Below are positions 60,177-64,000 of a stretch of DNA of 64,000 nucleotides, piece by piece. The stretch is from Limnoperna fortunei (taxonomy: Eukaryota > Mollusca > Bivalvia > Mytilida > Modiolidae), in contig OX104119.1 of NCBI GenBank assembly GCA_944474755.1, forward strand, positions 49,349,657 to 49,413,656. Direction: 5' to 3'. The translations under genes were made by a program, and so were the position numbers. Below the pieces are notes generated by a model. That model was not told the origin of the DNA and did not search any database. It worked only from the letters and a program-made list of their open reading frames with translations. How positions within the stretch are numbered: position 1 is the first letter of the stretch; every line of letters begins with the position of its first letter.

Positions 60177-63100
60177 AATATTATTATTACTTTTCTTCCG
60201 ATCTAAAATTCAATTTAGTGCTGCCAAAAAGTTTCTTATCCGATCGAGCTGAAAATTTGGCGGTGTGATGGATACCCCGTGGGCTTTCTCCCATTCACCC
60301 TGTTAGCACGCCCCGTCAAAAATGAGGGCGTGGCAGGGACCCCCCATGAAAACGTTGTTATCACATCTCCTCCTAAGGCACACAAAATGGTACAATAAAA
60401 TGGACGCCGATTGCATCTGGGATCGATGTCCTCGAATTGTCGATAGGTAGAAAATCGCTGGGCGCAACCAATAAAAAGTTACCAGTCGTGCAAGTCCAAC
60501 ACCACTTTTTATGTAAAAATCGTAATTTCCCGAAAAACGATGCATCCCAGCTGTTTGAAACCCTCGCCATTCGCTTTAGAATGTCGATTTCAGTCTAAAA
60601 ATGTCTCCCCGTAAGGTGTACGAGTCAATAAATCCTTAAAATCCCACATTGAAACACGTGACCACCCCTCCCCCCAGCCACGTAAATTTCGTCTGTCGTG
60701 ATGTCCGTTTCAGCCATCGTCAGTGAATGACCGTGTAAATCGTGTGTCAACAAGTTGTTCTAACTGTCCGAACTGCATTTTACCTGAAACAATAACAAAT
60801 TGAAACAATTTCCGACGTCACTTTTTTGTGTATTCCATCGTCTGCTACGTGCCCCGTGTAATTATTTTACAGTGTAAAATTCCACTAAAATAAAATAATA
60901 AAGTCTTTTATTAATTGTCGGCATGGTCCGTTGATATTAATCCGTGTCGTCCTGAAATAAACAATCACTGAGATTACAGATCGTGCATCATGTCATATAT
61001 ATGTCCTTTCAGACCATCGTAACTCCCTAGAATGATAAAATAAAACTATCTCCGTGATATTATATAACAATGTCACGTGACTCCAGCCAGTTCTGTTCTT
61101 TGCCTTTTACCATAAATCTCTTTCTCTTCCCCTACAAGTCAAGAAAAGTCATTAAAATACCAAACATATAGTTAAAAACAGAAAAGTAAACAAACAAACA
61201 AATAAACAAAAAAACTGGTTCCCGGTTTTTATATAACCATAGTTGCATATAAAACTATGAACCCAAAAAGGGCCCAACTCTCCACCCAGGGACAGCATGT
61301 CAAAAACAATAAATCATGCTGGCCCTGGGGTGGAGGGGCCGGGCCCTTTTTTTTTCTTCAATTTTGTAATTAGAACGTTCTAGAAACAATGGAATAGAAA
61401 CCCCCGGAGGGGGGGGGGGGGTATACGGGTATATTACGATGTAAAATGATAGATTTTCACCCTCTGGGGCCTCTTGTTTAACGTTTAACGCCAGTTTTTC
61501 CTATAGAAACGATAACGAGGGAAAGACCTTCCTGTGCATTTGTTCTACTGAACAAATGTCCTTTTAATATTATTATTACTTTTCTTCCGATCTAAAATTC
61601 AATTTAGTGCTGCCAAAAAGTTTCTTATCCGATCGAGCTGAAAATTTGGCGGTGTGATGGATACCCCGTGGGCTTTCTCCCATTCACCCTGTTAGCACGC
61701 CCCGTCAAAAATGAGGGCGTGGCAGGGACCCCCCATGAAAACGTTGTTATCACATCTCCTCCTAAGGCACACAAAATGGTACAATAAAATGGACGCCGAT
61801 TGCATCTGGGATCGATGTCCTCGAATTGTCGATAGGTAGAAAATCGCTGGGCGCAACCAATAAAAAGTTACCAGTCGTGCAAGTCCAACACCACTTTTTA
61901 TGTAAAAATCGTAATTTCCCGAAAAACGATGCATCCCAGCTGTTTGAAACCCTCGCCATTCGCTTTAGAATGTCGATTTCAGTCTAAAAATGTCTCCCCG
62001 TAAGGTGTACGAGTCAATAAATCCTTAAAATCCCACATTGAAACACGTGACCACCCCTCCCCCCAGCCACGTAAATTTCGTCTGTCGTGATGTCCGTTTC
62101 AGCCATCGTCAGTGAATGACCGTGTAAATCGTGTGTCAACAAGTTGTTCTAACTGTCCGAACTGCATTTTACCTGAAACAATAACAAATTGAAACAATTT
62201 CCGACGTCACTTTTTTGTGTATTCCATCGTCTGCTACGTGCCCCGTGTAATTATTTTACAGTGTAAAATTCCACTAAAATAAAATAATAAAGTCTTTTAT
62301 TAATTGTCGGCATGGTCCGTTGATATTAATCCGTGTCGTCCTGAAATAAACAATCACTGAGATTACAGATCGTGCATCATGTCATATATATGTCCTTTCA
62401 GACCATCGTAACTCCCTAGAATGATAAAATAAAACTATCTCCGTGATATTATATAACAATGTCACGTGACTCCAGCCAGTTCTGTTCTTTGCCTTTTACC
62501 ATAAATCTCTTTCTCTTCCCCTACAAGTCAAGAAAAGTCATTAAAATACCAAACATATAGTTAAAAACAGAAAAGTAAACAAACAAACAAATAAACAAAA
62601 AAACTGGTTCCCGGTTTTTATATAACCATAGTTGCATATAAAACTATGAACCCAAAAAGGGCCCAACTCTCCACCCAGGGACAGCATGTCAAAAACAATA
62701 AATCATGCTGGCCCTGGGGTGGAGGGGCCGGGCCCTTTTTTTTTCTTCAATTTTGTAATTAGAACGTTCTAGAAACAATGGAATAGAAACCCCCGGAGGG
62801 GGGGGGGGGGTATACGGGTATATTACGATGTAAAATGATAGATTTTCACCCTCTGGGGCCTCTTGTTTAACGTTTAACGCCAGTTTTTCCTATAGAAACG
62901 ATAACGAGGGAAAGACCTTCCTGTGCATTTGTTCTACTGAACAAATGTCCTTTTAATATTATTATTACTTTTCTTCCGATCTAAAATTCAATTTAGTGCT
63001 GCCAAAAAGTTTCTTATCCGATCGAGCTGAAAATTTGGCGGTGTGATGGATACCCCGTGGGCTTTCTCCCATTCACCCTGTTAGCACGCCCCGTCAAAAA

Positions 63101-64000
63101 TGAGGGCGTGGCAGGGACCCCCCATGAAAACGTTGTTATCACATCTCCTCCTAAGGCACACAAAATGGTACAATAAAATGGACGCCGATTGCATCTGGGA
63201 TCGATGTCCTCGAATTGTCGATAGGTAGAAAATCGCTGGGCGCAACCAATAAAAAGTTACCAGTCGTGCAAGTCCAACACCACTTTTTATGTAAAAATCG
63301 TAATTTCCCGAAAAACGATGCATCCCAGCTGTTTGAAACCCTCGCCATTCGCTTTAGAATGTCGATTTCAGTCTAAAAATGTCTCCCCGTAAGGTGTACG
63401 AGTCAATAAATCCTTAAAATCCCACATTGAAACACGTGACCACCCCTCCCCCCAGCCACGTAAATTTCGTCTGTCGTGATGTCCGTTTCAGCCATCGTCA
63501 GTGAATGACCGTGTAAATCGTGTGTCAACAAGTTGTTCTAACTGTCCGAACTGCATTTTACCTGAAACAATAACAAATTGAAACAATTTCCGACGTCACT
63601 TTTTTGTGTATTCCATCGTCTGCTACGTGCCCCGTGTAATTATTTTACAGTGTAAAATTCCACTAAAATAAAATAATAAAGTCTTTTATTAATTGTCGGC
63701 ATGGTCCGTTGATATTAATCCGTGTCGTCCTGAAATAAACAATCACTGAGATTACAGATCGTGCATCATGTCATATATATGTCCTTTCAGACCATCGTAA
63801 CTCCCTAGAATGATAAAATAAAACTATCTCCGTGATATTATATAACAATGTCACGTGACTCCAGCCAGTTCTGTTCTTTGCCTTTTACCATAAATCTCTT
63901 TCTCTTCCCCTACAAGTCAAGAAAAGTCATTAAAATACCAAACATAAGTTAAAAACAGAAAAGTAAACAAACAAACAAATAAACAAAAAAACTGGTTCCC

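Larger units (their letters stand above)
56011..64000 (+). repeat. Satellite array block 3: 5 full units and one cut by the window end
   Basis: Units start at 56011, 57399, 58788, 60177, 61566 and 62955. The array continues beyond the window, so its true length is unknown. The last, incomplete unit has lost two bases in ACATATAGTT (reads ACATAAGTT at 63943). Confidence 0.95.

Overview
The window looks like repeat-dominated, AT-rich nuclear DNA from an invertebrate animal, most likely a bivalve mollusc. The evidence is the LINE fragments with C-terminal zinc-knuckle motifs, a tRNA-headed SINE of a type common in molluscs, and nonautonomous elements with ~156-157 bp internal core repeats. The host assignment is an inference. 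I see no intact host gene, no rRNA, and no tRNA other than SINE heads.

Layout. (1) 1-378: flank with a decayed SINE. (2) 379-15154: one uninterrupted 14.8 kb minisatellite of about 460 copies of a 32-bp unit made of two related 16-bp halves, with local higher-order repeats. (3) 15155-21599: AT-rich sequence holding a small foldback, a 5'-truncated LINE tail (315-codon open frame), two SINE copies and a 425-bp element with 14-bp terminal inverted repeats. (4) 21600-24136: a second LINE on the minus strand, 5'-truncated, frameshifted and lacking reverse-transcriptase motif A. (5) 24137-29115: members of a nonautonomous element family called here A and B. Their left end is a hairpin built on AAGGTCTTTCCC / GGGAAAGACCTT, then an ATT microsatellite, then a body with 156-157 bp core repeats. 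The right end is GGGAAAGACCT plus a perfect 9-bp-stem hairpin. A diverged founder unit of the later array (unit 0) lies between A and B. (6) 29116-64000: a head-to-tail array of a 1389-bp unit with 23 full copies, one copy with a 911-bp deletion and one cut by the window end. It is interrupted once by a second A-type element (A', 54590-56010).

How the parts fit. The 1389-bp unit carries the same right end as elements A' and B (the GGGAAAGACCT motif plus the CATTTGTTC/GAACAAATG hairpin), and its left part follows the same skeleton (ATT run, CTTCCG, CACCCTG). The satellite unit is therefore best read as a further member of the same transposable family that has been tandemly amplified. Both B and A' sit exactly on the unit junction. 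Each unit also carries a ~30-bp GC-rich hairpin, a G run, and a canonical three-part heat-shock element about 137 bp from a TATATAAA box on the minus strand. The most interesting hypotheses are satellite birth from a hairpin-ended element and a possible stress-responsive promoter repeated about 24 times. Both rest on sequence reading only. Collapse or expansion of near-identical units in the assembly cannot be excluded.
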